A stretch of DNA of 64,000 nt from Deinococcus roseus (GCF_014646895.1 NZ_BMOD01000010.1:1-64000), one strand, 5' to 3'; positions 1 to 8,846 are shown, counted from the stretch's first letter. Numbers and translations are program-made. The notes: generated by a model from the sequence alone, not told the origin.

Positions 1-185
1 ACGGTGTTCCAGTAATGAATGTTGGCATTTCCCCAGGCGGTGGGTTTCTTGTAGTACACCTGCAGGTTCCCGTTCGCCTGCGCCTGAACCTGCTGTTTGG
101 TTGTGGGGGTCTGGCTCCCGCAAGAGCTGACCACCAGTGCGAGGGTCAGCAACAGTGACCCTCCCATCGTGCGTTTTGACACCAT
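1..185 (-). CDS. Starch-binding (CBM25/26-like) lipoprotein, N-terminal part, cut by window edge
   Basis: Only the first 61 codons are in the window. The start is ATG at 185-183, preceded on the minus strand by an AGGGG ribosome site. The N-terminus is a lipoprotein signal: basic residues, a hydrophobic run and a lipobox VVSSC with the lipidated Cys at residue 22. After a short Gln-rich linker comes VYYKKPTAWGNANIHYW, the opening of a CBM25/26 starch-binding module (aromatic and Trp residues that stack on alpha-glucan). The protein is probably an alpha-amylase family enzyme or a starch-binding lipoprotein on the cell surface; the catalytic part lies outside the window, so the enzyme class is inferred only. 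Confidence 0.7.
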   Translation of the reverse strand, partial: MVSKRTMGGSLLLTLALVVSSCGSQTPTTKQQVQAQANGNLQVYYKKPTAWGNANIHYWNT

Positions 186-261
186 GTTGTCCCCTTCAGC
201 CCACCTGCACCACAGGCAGCAAAATGCTGTCTGCAACCCAGATGTCAGCCTGTTTTGATTT

Positions 262-282
262 GGTATGAATTGATTAAATACC
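262..282. promoter_or_regulatory. Inverted repeat GGTAT-N11-ATACC upstream of the starch-binding lipoprotein
   Basis: GGTAT (262-266) and ATACC (278-282) form a dyad about 80 bp upstream of the lipoprotein start. On the minus strand it reads GGTATTTAAT..., the same word as in front of the chitinase gene (27434-27451). It is probably a regulator-binding site shared by the two polysaccharide-use genes. This is inference from sequence similarity. Confidence 0.4.
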
Positions 283-920
283 GACCCCAACACGAAGTCA
301 ATGCTTTTCTGGAAGCATTTCCAATCACTCCATCTCCGCTCATTTTTCTCATGGTATTTTACAAATGGCATTGTGTAAGTTAGTTTCTTTTTAGCCATCT
401 TCGCTGAAAGAACCTCAAACCTGACCAGAAACATTTCTGATGGTTGCGCAGTGCCTTCTGGGTGCAGGTGTTTTGAATTCGTTCTCAAAAAAAGATTCCC
501 AAGAAGAACTCTGTAAGACAATTTGCGCACAATGGGAACCAACCAACAGCCTGAAGCCCTCAAAAGATTAAGGTTAGATAAAGACCAGTCGAACCTGCCT
601 GATCCTTTGCAGGCTTCGTTTTTTCAAGAAACAAACTTCTGGCATGAAAGGATGGTGAGTTTCAATGGTTTTGTTGCAAATCTGCTGGGTGGGCACTAAT
701 CCTTTCAGAAGCTGCTTCTGCAGCCACTGGACAGGGTTTTCTGTTTACACTTTTCAGGTTTTGCTGCAAAAGCTTGAAATTCTTTCTGAATGTTCTGGAT
801 TTTTTCGGAAAGGTCTGGCAAACCTCGAAATCACCACCAACTTTGAAAACGCATTTTTTATCTTCCAGCACGCCTTTCAAGATTTTTCTGAAAGATTTCA
901 GGGCAATTTGAGCAAACGCT
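283..920. other. Non-coding stretch between lipoprotein gene and LacI regulator
   Basis: No convincing gene is visible. Two short overlapping open frames on opposite strands (662-880 and 665-946) lack ribosome sites and family resemblance. AATGCTT (300-306) and AAGCATT (313-319) form a small hairpin. The region is richer in A and T than the genes, with many Phe/Lys-type codons in all frames, as expected of intergenic DNA. Confidence 0.5.
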
Positions 921-923
921 CTC

Positions 924-952
924 TTGACAACGCTTTCAAATCATGATTCACT
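924..952 (+). promoter_or_regulatory. Probable promoter and operator of the LacI-family gene
   Basis: A perfect -35 box TTGACA (924-929) is followed 17 bp later by TTCACT (947-952), a plausible -10. TGACAACGCTTTCA (925-938) fits the LacI/CcpA-type operator pattern TGWNANCGNTNWCA at every fixed position and overlaps the -35 box. A weaker copy, TGAAAGCGTGTTCC, lies at 979-992. The arrangement suggests autorepression. Confidence 0.6.
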
Positions 953-1004
953 GTATGCACACCAACTGAAAAGAACCTGAAAGCGTGTTCCACAGGGAGG
1001 ACAT

Positions 1005-2006
1005 GTGCGCGAGACTGTTACCTTAAATCATGTTGCCCGAGAAGCTGGAGTTTCCCCCAGCACCGTCTCGCGGGTGATCAATGGCACTGCCCAGGTGGCT
1101 CCTGAGAAGCACAAAGCCGTTCTGGAAGCCATTCAGCGTCTTGGTTACAGCCCCAACGTCCTCGCCAAAGGTCTGGCACAGGGAAAATCTCTCAGCATTG
1201 GTGTGGTGACCCAGGAAATCTCCAGCCCGTTCTACGGAGAAATCCTCAAAGGCATCGAGCAGGGTCTGGACGGCAGTCCTTACCACCCCATTTTTGCCAG
1301 TGGACACTGGCGCGCCGACCGCGAGAAAGAAGCCCTGCGGGTGCTCAGCGGCAGACGTGTAGACGCCATGATCGTCCTGGACGGTCTGGTTCCCGAACGC
1401 GAACTGCTTCTGCTTGCCAAATCCATGCCCATCATCGTGATCGGACGCCGCATCAAAGGCATGGAAAGGCACTGTCTGGACATCGATCACACCCAGGGGG
1501 CCTACATGGGCACCCGGCACCTGATCGAACTGGGACATTCCCGCATCGCCCACATCTCCGGCCCACTGCACAACAAGGCCGCGCATGATCGCTACCAGGG
1601 CTACAAAAAAGCCATCCAGGAAGCCGGTTTGCAGCTCGATCTTGACCTGGTGGTGGAAGGCAATTTCACCGAGCAATCGGGTGTTCTGGCCATGGACGCC
1701 CTGTTTTCCAAGACCCGCAATTTCACTGCGATCCTGGGAAGCAACGACCAGATGGCCTTCGGGGCAAAGCTCGCCCTCTACCGCAGAGGCATCCGTGTTC
1801 CACACGACATTTCTCTGGTGGGTTTCGATGACCTGCCCGGCTGCTCTTACATGACGCCCCCCCTCACCACCGTGCGTTTCCCGACCCTGGAATTTGGTCG
1901 TGAAGCCGCCAGGGTGATCCTGCTCATGCTGGAAAACAGGCCCTACACCCTGCACAATTTCCAGTCCCAGCTCATTGTTCGTGAATCCACAGCGCTTTTG
2001 CGCTGA
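1005..2006 (+). CDS. LacI-family transcriptional regulator of the sugar operon
   Basis: A 333-residue repressor. Residues 5-25 (VTLNHVAREAGVSPSTVSRV) are the LacI helix-turn-helix, followed by the hinge-helix region and a periplasmic-binding-protein-like effector domain (IGVVTQEISSPFYGEIL, then GFDDLPGCSYMTPPLTTVR, the usual C-terminal signature). The start is GTG 1005 behind GGGAGGA (995-1001); the ATG at 1003 is out of frame. It sits just before a sugar ABC importer with two glycosidases, and matching operators lie in front of both itself and the importer. It is therefore probably the local repressor, released by a sugar taken up or produced by the operon. The effector is not evident; a cello- or xylo-oligosaccharide product is inferred. 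Confidence 0.9.
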   Translation: MRETVTLNHVAREAGVSPSTVSRVINGTAQVAPEKHKAVLEAIQRLGYSPNVLAKGLAQGKSLSIGVVTQEISSPFYGEILKGIEQGLDGSPYHPIFASGHWRADREKEALRVLSGRRVDAMIVLDGLVPERELLLLAKSMPIIVIGRRIKGMERHCLDIDHTQGAYMGTRHLIELGHSRIAHISGPLHNKAAHDRYQGYKKAIQEAGLQLDLDLVVEGNFTEQSGVLAMDALFSKTRNFTAILGSNDQMAFGAKLALYRRGIRVPHDISLVGFDDLPGCSYMTPPLTTVRFPTLEFGREAARVILLMLENRPYTLHNFQSQLIVRESTALLR

Positions 2007-2058
2007 GTCCGCAAGGCTCTTTCACGGAGGTTTCAGGTTCCATGACATAGAACCCACC

Positions 2059-2097
2059 TGAAAGCGGTTTCAACTGGTCAAACGTTTGCTCTAAAGT
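2059..2097 (+). promoter_or_regulatory. Operator and promoter region of the sugar importer operon
   Basis: TGAAAGCGGTTTCA (2059-2072) is a perfect match to TGWNANCGNTNWCA. It overlaps a possible -35 (TTCAAC, 2069-2074), with TAAAGT (2092-2097) 17 bp downstream as -10. A second palindrome CAAACGTTTG (2079-2088) sits in the spacer. A repressor bound here would block RNA polymerase. Confidence 0.6.
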
Positions 2098-2137
2098 CGT
2101 CTCAACATTCTTGAAGAGGAATGAAGTGGAGGAAAGT

Positions 2138-3376
2138 ATGAAGAAAGCTCTCGGTCTGTTTGTTGTTCTTGCCCTCGGTAGTGCCGCTCAAGCTGCCACC
2201 CTCACCATCAACTGCTTCTCCAACCTGAACGAACCCATCGAAGCAGCCATCCCCATGTGGAAAAAGCTGCACCCCGATGTGGACATCAAGGTCAACACCC
2301 TGAACTACGGTGACCACCACAACGCCCTCACCACCGCCCTGGCCACCGGCTCCGGCGCTGGCGACGTGGCCTGCGTGGAAATCGGCTTCGTGGCCAAGTT
2401 CGGCGAATCCGGCGGTCTGGAAGACCTGACCAAATCCCCCTACAGCGCCAAGCAGTACCAGAACCTGATCACCGGTTACGCATGGGCTCAAGCCTCCAAC
2501 CCCGACGGTGGCATGTTCGTGTTCCCCGTGGACATCGCTCCCGGCACCCTGTTCTACCGCGACGACATCCTCAAGAAAGCCGGCGTCAGCACCGCCAGCC
2601 TGACCAAGAGCTGGGAAAGCTACATCGATGCTGGTAAGAAGATCAAAGCCGCCACTGGCGCTTACCTGCTGCACAACGCTGGCTTCATTGCCCGTGCTTA
2701 CGTCCGCGCCAACATCGCCGCTGGTGAGAGCCTCTACTTCGACGCCAAAGGCAACCCTGTCCTGAACAGCGCCCGTTTCGTGAAAGCCGCTCAACTGGCC
2801 AAAGCTGCCCGTGACGCCAAGATCGACGCCAACGTCGGTGAGTGGAGCCCCGAGTGGACCGACGGACTGAACAAAGGCAAGATTGCCACCCAGCCCTTCG
2901 GCGCCTGGTTCGAAGGCACCATGCACGGCGTTGTGCCCGAAACCTCCGGCAAATGGCGCGCTGCTGACCTCCCCGGCAAGAGCTACGCCACCTGGGGCGG
3001 AAGCTTCCTGGCCGTGCCCAAGCAGAGCAAGCAAAAAGACCTGGCCTGGGAATTCATCAAGTTCTACGCCCTGAACAAAGACGTGCAACTGAACTCCTTC
3101 AAAGCCATCTCCGCCCTCCCCTCCCTCAAAGCTGCCCAGAACAGCCCCCTGATGCGCCAGCCCGTTGAGTTCCTGGGTGGCCAGACCACTGCCCGCACCA
3201 TGTGGGTCCGTGCAGCCAACAACACCCGTCCCTTCGATGCCAACAAGTACGACGCTGTGGCTGACGACGCTTTCGGCGCTGCCCTCACCAAGATCCTCAA
3301 CGATGGCGCTGACATCAAGGGCGCTCTGGACGAAGCCCAGGCCCTGGTTGAGCGTCGCGTCAAGCGCGGAAACTAA
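2138..3376 (+). CDS. Sugar ABC transporter substrate-binding protein (CUT1 type)
   Basis: A 412-residue secreted binding protein of solute-binding family 1. It starts at ATG 2138, 2-3 bases after GGAGGAAAGT; the upstream in-frame TTG at 2111 would put nine extra residues before the signal peptide. MKKALGLFVVLALGSAAQA is a signal peptide with cleavage after AQA. The mature chain begins with the family's ATLTINCFSNLNEPIE strand and contains the WGGSFLAVPKQSKQKDLAWEF segment typical of CUT1 receptors. It should deliver an oligosaccharide to the two permeases encoded next. The neighbouring GH1 and GH43 enzymes point to beta-linked gluco- or xylo-oligosaccharides. No ATPase gene is in the operon, so a shared MsmK/MalK-type ATPase elsewhere is expected. 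Confidence 0.88.
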   Translation: MKKALGLFVVLALGSAAQAATLTINCFSNLNEPIEAAIPMWKKLHPDVDIKVNTLNYGDHHNALTTALATGSGAGDVACVEIGFVAKFGESGGLEDLTKSPYSAKQYQNLITGYAWAQASNPDGGMFVFPVDIAPGTLFYRDDILKKAGVSTASLTKSWESYIDAGKKIKAATGAYLLHNAGFIARAYVRANIAAGESLYFDAKGNPVLNSARFVKAAQLAKAARDAKIDANVGEWSPEWTDGLNKGKIATQPFGAWFEGTMHGVVPETSGKWRAADLPGKSYATWGGSFLAVPKQSKQKDLAWEFIKFYALNKDVQLNSFKAISALPSLKAAQNSPLMRQPVEFLGGQTTARTMWVRAANNTRPFDANKYDAVADDAFGAALTKILNDGADIKGALDEAQALVERRVKRGN

Positions 3377-3399
3377 GCACCTGACTTTTTAGTGCTCTC

Positions 3400-3434
3400 C
3401 TCCCCAAAGCCTCTAGAAGGGGGGCTTTGGGGAG
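3400..3434 (+). terminator. Strong hairpin after the binding-protein gene, inside the operon
   Basis: CTCCCCAAAGCC (3400-3411) pairs perfectly with GGCTTTGGGGAG (3423-3434) around an 11-base loop. No T-run follows. Hairpins in this position usually protect the binding-protein mRNA and reduce read-through, giving more receptor than permease. Confidence 0.7.
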
Positions 3435-3536
3435 ACAACCTTGAGAGCTGTTCAGCAAGCAGCAGCCATTCTGAACAATCAGTGCGCTTTCTCGGACAGC
3501 CTTCACCAGAAAGGTGCAAGAGGGTAAGGAGTTTTT

Positions 3537-4526
3537 ATGACCACCACCACCAAAAAAGAGATACAACGGAAGTCCTTCAACTGGAACACTTTCCAGAAGG
3601 ATGCTGCTCCATACGTTTTTGTCAGTCCGTTTTTTATTCTGTTCGCCATTTTTGGCCTGCTGCCCATCGTCTTTTCGCTGGTGCTGGCTTTCAGCAGCTG
3701 GAACTCCGCCGCTGGTCTAAGCACCATGAAATTTGTCGGACTCTCCAATTTCACCTACGTGCTGGCTGAGCCCGAGTTTCGCACCACCATCTACAACACC
3801 CTGTGGATCGCCATCGTTTCCGGCCTTCCCCAGCACATGGTGGCCATTCCTCTGGCTTACATCCTGCACACCCAGGTCAAACGCTTCAAACACTTCTTCA
3901 CTGCAGCGTTCCTGGTGCCTTACGTCACCTCCACGGTGGCCATCGCCATCGTGATCTCGGTGCTGTTCAGCGAGCAGCGCGGCATCGTCAACCAGTTCCT
4001 GCTGTGGCTCAACGATTTCCCCATCCTGGGTTCCATCATCCCTGACAAAGACGGTGAAAACTACATCAAGTGGACGTTTGACCGCAACTATACCAAGCCC
4101 CTGCTGTGCATTCTGATTTTCTGGCGTTACTTCGGCTACAACACCGTGCTGTACCTCGCCGGTCTGCAGACCATCAGCAGTGACATCTACGAAGCCGCTG
4201 AAGTGGACGGCGCTTCCCGCATCCAGCAATTCTGGTACATCACCCTGCCCCTGTTGCGCCCCATCGCCTACTTTGCCACCATCGGCACCGTGGTCGGAAA
4301 CCTCAACCTGTTTGACGAAGTGCTGATCCTGCTGTCTGGACCACCCGCCGGTGGACAGGACCACAGCGGTGAAACCATTGGCTATTACCTTTACTACAAT
4401 GCGTTCATTGCCAACGACATGGGTGCTGCTGCTGCAGTGGCCTGGCTGCTCTTCATCCTGGTTCTGATCATCACCGTTCTCACCAACCTGGCCTTTGGAC
4501 GCAGCGCCAACAGCACGGAGGCTTGA
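3537..4526 (+). CDS. Sugar ABC transporter permease (MalF-like)
   Basis: A 329-residue integral membrane protein starting at ATG 3537 behind TAAGGA. It has six or more hydrophobic segments, beginning with FVSPFFILFAIFGLLPIVFS, and the cytoplasmic EAA loop EAAEVDGASRIQQFWYITLP that contacts the ATPase. It is the first of two inner-membrane subunits forming the translocation channel. Its stop is only 2 bases from the start of the second permease, so the two are cotranslated and assemble as a heterodimer. Confidence 0.9.
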   Translation: MTTTTKKEIQRKSFNWNTFQKDAAPYVFVSPFFILFAIFGLLPIVFSLVLAFSSWNSAAGLSTMKFVGLSNFTYVLAEPEFRTTIYNTLWIAIVSGLPQHMVAIPLAYILHTQVKRFKHFFTAAFLVPYVTSTVAIAIVISVLFSEQRGIVNQFLLWLNDFPILGSIIPDKDGENYIKWTFDRNYTKPLLCILIFWRYFGYNTVLYLAGLQTISSDIYEAAEVDGASRIQQFWYITLPLLRPIAYFATIGTVVGNLNLFDEVLILLSGPPAGGQDHSGETIGYYLYYNAFIANDMGAAAAVAWLLFILVLIITVLTNLAFGRSANSTEA

Positions 4527-4528
4527 AC

Positions 4529-5398
4529 ATGACCACTTCTTTAAACAAACCCACCAAAGTCCGTTCCCTGGAACAACGCGCACTGGGCGGAAAGCTCGCT
4601 CTCAACGGTGTGTTGCTGTTCATGGCCATCTTCACTCTGGCCCCTCTTTACCTGATGTTCGTGCTGGCCACCTACGCTAAAGGGCACACCTTTGACCTGC
4701 CTGTGCACACCTGGTTCGGTACAGACATGCCTCTGAATTACCAGATCCTGCTGGAAAAAGCCAATTTCTGGCGTGCTTTCTGGAACAGCACCTACATCTC
4801 CATCATGAGCGTGGCCTTCACCCTGTTCTTCTGCTCTCTGGGCGGTTACGCCTTCGCCATGTACGAGTTCAAAGGCAAGAAGATCATGTTCGGTCTGCTG
4901 CTGGGCACGGTGCTGATTCCCGGTCTGCTGGGTCTGGTGCCTTACTACCTGATCATGCAGCAAATCGGCTGGGTCGGAAAACCCATCGCGCTGTACTTTC
5001 CCGGTGCTGCCAACGCTTTCGGCATCTTTCTGATGCGCCAGTACATCATCTCCTCCATCCCCAAAGAACTGATGGAAGCTGCCCGCATCGACGGTTGCTC
5101 TGAATTCCGCATCTACTGGGCCGTGGTGCTGCCCCTGCTGGGTCCCGTGATGGCCACCCTGGGCCTGACCACCCTGATTGGTTCCTGGAATGCTTTTTCC
5201 AACGCCCTGGTGATGCTGCGTGAACAGGAAACCTTCACGCTTCCCCTGGTGCTGCGCAGCCTGCAGGGCCTGAGCACCACCGAATGGGGAGCATTGCTGC
5301 TTGGCACCTCCATTGCCACCATTCCCCTCCTGATCCTCTTCGTCTTCACTTCACGCCAACTGGTTTCCGGGATCACCTCCGGGGCAGTGAAAGGGTAA
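4529..5398 (+). CDS. Sugar ABC transporter permease (MalG-like)
   Basis: A 289-residue membrane subunit. ATG 4529 is preferred over TTG 4523 because GGAGG (4517-4521) is well spaced from it. The EAA loop EAARIDGCSEFRIYWAVVLP and about six membrane segments identify the MalG-type partner of the preceding permease. The C-terminus ends close inside the membrane (QLVSGITSGAVKG), as usual for the family. Twelve bases separate it from the beta-glucosidase gene. Confidence 0.9.
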   Translation: MTTSLNKPTKVRSLEQRALGGKLALNGVLLFMAIFTLAPLYLMFVLATYAKGHTFDLPVHTWFGTDMPLNYQILLEKANFWRAFWNSTYISIMSVAFTLFFCSLGGYAFAMYEFKGKKIMFGLLLGTVLIPGLLGLVPYYLIMQQIGWVGKPIALYFPGAANAFGIFLMRQYIISSIPKELMEAARIDGCSEFRIYWAVVLPLLGPVMATLGLTTLIGSWNAFSNALVMLREQETFTLPLVLRSLQGLSTTEWGALLLGTSIATIPLLILFVFTSRQLVSGITSGAVKG

Positions 5399-5409
5399 GG
5401 AACTTTCAG

Positions 5410-6762
5410 ATGACTGTCAAATCCGCCGATCCGATTCAAAAAGTTTCTGCTCTGGGCATGCCCCAGTTCCCCACAGGGTTTGTGTGGGGCACGGCCACCA
5501 GCAGCTTCCAGATTGAAGGTGCAACCTTTGAAGGGGGGCGCAGTCCCAGCATCTGGGACACCTTCTGCGCCACCGAAGGCAAGATCATTGACCAGACCAA
5601 CGGAGAGGTGGCTTGCGACCACTACCACCTGTGGGAACAGGACCTGGATCTGATCAAGAGCCTGGGAGTGCAAGCCTACCGCTTCTCCATCGCCTGGCCA
5701 CGCGTGATTCCCAGCGGCAAAGGTGAAATCAACCAGGAAGGCCTGGACTTCTACGAGCGCATCGTGGACGGCCTGATCGAGCGCGGCATCGAGCCCCACG
5801 TGACCCTGTACCACTGGGATCTGCCCCAGTGCCTGCAGGACATTGGAGGCTGGGAAAACCGCGATGTGGCCTATTACTTTGCAGATTATGCAGCTGTGGT
5901 TGCTGATCGCCTGGGCAGCCGCGTCAAGAGTTACGCCACCTTCAATGAGCCCTGGTGCGTGTCCATCCTGTCCAACGAACTGGGGCACCACGCTCCCGGC
6001 AAGTTCGACCGCAAAGCTGCACTGGCCGTGGCCCACCACCTGCACCTCGCACACGGTCTGGCCCTGCAACGCCTGCGAACCATGAACCTGACCAGCCAGC
6101 TGGGCATTGTGCTGAACCTCACCCCTGCCTACGCTGCCAGTGAAACTGAAGCCGACAAAGCCGAAGCCTGGCTTGCCGATGGCAAGGGCAACCGCTGGTT
6201 TTTAGACCCCATCCTGAAAGGTTCTTACCCCCAGGACGTGTGGGACCACTACAGCGAAGACGTGCGCCCCACCGTGCTGCCCGGAGACCTGGCCCTGTCT
6301 TCACAGCCCATTGATTTCATGGGGATCAACTATTACACCCGTGCTTTTGTGTCCACGGCAGACCAGCAACTTCCCGCAGACACCAAGTACACCGACATGG
6401 GCTGGGAAGAATACCCCTCTGGCCTCAGTGATTTGCTGATCCGCCTGCACAAGGACTACAACCTGCCTGACATCTACATCACCGAGAACGGCGCAGCTTA
6501 CCCGGACAAGGTGGCAGACGACGGCCAGGTGCATGACACCGACCGCATCAATTACCTCTCCGAGCACTTCAAAGCTGCCCACAAAACCATCGAAGCCGGA
6601 GTGCCCCTGAAGGGTTACTTCGTGTGGTCCCTGATGGACAACTTTGAGTGGGCCTTTGGGTACAGCAAACGCTTCGGGGTGGTCTATGTGGACTACGAAA
6701 CCCAGCAGCGCATCCTGAAAGACAGTGCATTATGGTATCAGGACTTCCTGAAACAGCAATAA
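5410..6762 (+). CDS. Beta-glucosidase, glycoside hydrolase family 1
   Basis: A 450-residue cytoplasmic GH1 enzyme of normal family length, starting at ATG 5410 behind GGTAAGG. The N-terminal signature FPTGFVWGTATSSFQIEG, the acid/base motif ATFNEP (residues about 180-185) and the nucleophile motif YITENG are all present, as is the C-terminal GYFVWSLMDNFEWAFGY. It retains the double-displacement mechanism residues. No signal peptide is seen, so it should hydrolyse cellobiose-like beta-glucosides after import by the preceding transporter. The gene's 3' end overlaps the next start by 31 bases. Confidence 0.93.
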   Translation: MTVKSADPIQKVSALGMPQFPTGFVWGTATSSFQIEGATFEGGRSPSIWDTFCATEGKIIDQTNGEVACDHYHLWEQDLDLIKSLGVQAYRFSIAWPRVIPSGKGEINQEGLDFYERIVDGLIERGIEPHVTLYHWDLPQCLQDIGGWENRDVAYYFADYAAVVADRLGSRVKSYATFNEPWCVSILSNELGHHAPGKFDRKAALAVAHHLHLAHGLALQRLRTMNLTSQLGIVLNLTPAYAASETEADKAEAWLADGKGNRWFLDPILKGSYPQDVWDHYSEDVRPTVLPGDLALSSQPIDFMGINYYTRAFVSTADQQLPADTKYTDMGWEEYPSGLSDLLIRLHKDYNLPDIYITENGAAYPDKVADDGQVHDTDRINYLSEHFKAAHKTIEAGVPLKGYFVWSLMDNFEWAFGYSKRFGVVYVDYETQQRILKDSALWYQDFLKQQ

Positions 6763-8375
6763 CCCCTGCTGGGCCGCAAGCCCACAGGATCCAGAACCCC
6801 GTTTTGCGGGGTTTTAATCCTGATCCCAGCATTCTGCGGGTCGGTGAGGACTTCTATCTGGCGACCTCCACCTTCGAGTGGTTTCCCGGAGTGCAGATCC
6901 ACCACTCCCGCGATCTGGTGAACTGGAAACTGCTGACCCGCCCTTTGAATCGCACTTCCCAGCTGGACATGCTGGGCAATCCTGACTCTGGTGGCATCTG
7001 GGCACCCTGTCTGACCCACGATGGTGAGAGGTTTTACCTGATCTACACCGATGTGAAACACTGGGGCAATTTGAGGGAGCCTTTCAAAGACACCCACAAT
7101 TACCTGGTGACCGCAGAAAACATCGAAGGTCCCTGGAGTGAACCCATTTACCTGAACAGCAGCGGTTTTGACCCCAGCCTCTTTCACGATGATGACGGCA
7201 GAAAATGGCTGGTCAACATGCTGTGGGACTGGCGCAAAGGCAAAAACCCCTTCGCCGGAACCGTGTTGCAGGAATACGATGCCGTGCAGCAGAAACTGGT
7301 CGGACCCATCAAGAAGATCTTTTCTGGTTCTTCCATTGGCCTGACCGAAGGCCCCCACATCTACAAAAGAGGTGACTTCTATCACCTGATGGTGGCTGAA
7401 GGCGGAACCAGTTACGACCATGCGGTGACCGTGGCCCGTTCCAGAACCCTGGATGGTCCTTACGAACTGGATCCCCAGACGCCCCTGCTGACCTCCAGAA
7501 ACCATCCAGAGCTGCCCATCCAGAAAGCCGGTCATGCCAGCCTGACAGACACCCCATCTGGCGAATGGTACCTGGCCCACCTGTGTGGCAGACCCCTGGA
7601 AACCGGAACGCTGGGACACTGCTTGCTGGGTCGGGAAACCTCCCTGCAAAAGGTGGAATGGACTGAAGAGGGCTGGCTGAGGCTGGTTTCGGGCAAGAAC
7701 ACCCCTGAACAGGACGTTCCTGCGCCCCAACTTCCTGCCCACCCCTGGCCAAAAGAGCCTGAGCTGGACGGCTTTGATTCTCCAACCCTCAACCTGCACT
7801 TCCAGAGCCTGCGCATTCCTGTGACAGAACACTGGCTGAGCCTCTCTGAAAGACCCGGTTTCCTGCGTCTGAAAGGACAGGAATCCCTGCTCTCCAGACA
7901 CAGACAGAGCCTGATCGCCAGAAGGTTGCAAGCTTTCAGAGCAGAAGCAGAAACCTGTGTGGAATTTTCACCCGAAAGCTTCCAGCAGATGGCAGGTCTG
8001 GTTGCTTTCTACGATGTGCGCCACTGGGTTTACCTGCGGGTCAGCTTCAGTGAAGAAAATGGCAGAAACCTGCAACTGCTGCAGTGCGATGCAGGCAAAT
8101 ACGATGAACCCACCACAGAAATTCCTCTTGATCCACACCAGCAAAAAGTCTGGATGCGGGTGACTTTCCAGCACGACACCTTCCACTTCAGTTACGCCCT
8201 GGATGGTCAGAACTGGACCCGATTGGGGCCTGATTTCCAGTCCAGCAAGCTCTCCGATGACTACGTGAATGGTCTGGCTTTCACGGGCGCTTTTGTGGGC
8301 ATGTGTGTCCAGGACCTCGGCGGCACCCGCAAAGCCGCTGACTTCGATTTCTTCCGCTATACCGAGCTGGAATGA
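6732..8375 (+). CDS. Beta-xylosidase, glycoside hydrolase family 43
   Basis: About 547 residues. The N-terminal five-bladed propeller has the GH43 base motif GFNPDPSILRVG, the substrate-site segment STFEWFPGVQIHHS and the acid motif TEGPHIYK. From about residue 340 comes the beta-sandwich domain typical of GH43 subfamily 11 beta-xylosidases. There is no signal peptide, so it acts inside the cell on imported xylo-oligosaccharides. The start is the least certain part: ATG 6732 lies inside the end of the GH1 gene without a clear ribosome site, and homologues usually begin close to the IQNPVL segment (near 6793), where no usual start codon exists. Translational coupling to the GH1 gene is likely. 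Confidence 0.88.
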   Translation: MVSGLPETAITPAGPQAHRIQNPVLRGFNPDPSILRVGEDFYLATSTFEWFPGVQIHHSRDLVNWKLLTRPLNRTSQLDMLGNPDSGGIWAPCLTHDGERFYLIYTDVKHWGNLREPFKDTHNYLVTAENIEGPWSEPIYLNSSGFDPSLFHDDDGRKWLVNMLWDWRKGKNPFAGTVLQEYDAVQQKLVGPIKKIFSGSSIGLTEGPHIYKRGDFYHLMVAEGGTSYDHAVTVARSRTLDGPYELDPQTPLLTSRNHPELPIQKAGHASLTDTPSGEWYLAHLCGRPLETGTLGHCLLGRETSLQKVEWTEEGWLRLVSGKNTPEQDVPAPQLPAHPWPKEPELDGFDSPTLNLHFQSLRIPVTEHWLSLSERPGFLRLKGQESLLSRHRQSLIARRLQAFRAEAETCVEFSPESFQQMAGLVAFYDVRHWVYLRVSFSEENGRNLQLLQCDAGKYDEPTTEIPLDPHQQKVWMRVTFQHDTFHFSYALDGQNWTRLGPDFQSSKLSDDYVNGLAFTGAFVGMCVQDLGGTRKAADFDFFRYTELE

Positions 8376-8406
8376 GATCTGATTTTCCGAGAAAGGAGGA
8401 GAACCC

Positions 8407-8619
8407 ATGCATCTGAAAGCGCTTTCCAGTCAAAACAACGTTCCAGTGAAGGGTTTCCCATCCTCCTTTCCTGAAAATCATCACCTTTCAACTCCACCAG
8501 TAAGCCCTTCTTTTTCAAGAAACAGAAAAAATCTGTTTCACAGCACAAAAAGAGAACAGCCTTTTCCCCAGAGATCCCTTTTCGTGGATCAACTTTTCAG
8601 AACCGTCTGGCCTTCCTGA
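8407..8619 (+). CDS. Doubtful 70-codon frame with a strong ribosome site after the GH43 gene
   Basis: ATG 8407 follows AAAGGAGG (8393-8400), one of the best Shine-Dalgarno sequences in the window. The predicted protein is Pro/Ser/Phe-rich and resembles nothing I recognise, with no hydrophobic segment. A LacI-type operator overlaps codons 3-7. It may be the 5' end of a decayed or deleted operon gene, a small protein, or chance. Confidence 0.25.
   Translation: MHLKALSSQNNVPVKGFPSSFPENHHLSTPPVSPSFSRNRKNLFHSTKREQPFPQRSLFVDQLFRTVWPS
8414..8427. promoter_or_regulatory. LacI-type operator downstream of GH43
   Basis: TGAAAGCGCTTTCC contains the perfect 12-bp palindrome GAAAGCGCTTTC (8415-8426) and fits the operator pattern seen at 925 and 2059 at 13 of 14 positions. 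Its position after the last recognised operon gene suggests an auxiliary operator for looping, or control of a lost or small gene. Confidence 0.5.
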
Positions 8620-8801
8620 CATTTCTCAGGTCATTTTGAGGCCAAAAATCCGCCAGAAGTCCTCTTTTTAAGATGACGTTTTCAAGCCCTCTCCCCTCTC
8701 CTTCTGGAGAACCCGATCACGGGCAGGCGTTGCGGCAGATGCCTCCTCTGAGCGTTTTAACGAAGTCTGGTTCTCACTCCTTTCCTTCTCTTCAAGCGGC
8801 A

Positions 8802-8846
8802 GTCTGCGGTGCGAGCGGCAAATCCACCGCAGACAACTTTTTTGTC
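8802..8846 (+). terminator. Probable terminator of the sugar operon
   Basis: GTCTGCGGT (8802-8810) pairs with ACCGCAGAC (8826-8834), followed by AACTTTTTTG. It would end transcription before rodA. The rest of 8620-8915 holds no visible gene. Confidence 0.55.

Noticed and set aside
1023..1955. A 310-codon minus-strand frame over the LacI gene
   Set aside because: The LacI frame on the other strand has clear domains and a ribosome site; this one has neither.
2111..2137. TTG 2111 as start of the sugar-binding protein
   Set aside because: It adds nine charged residues before the signal peptide, while ATG 2138 has a good ribosome site.
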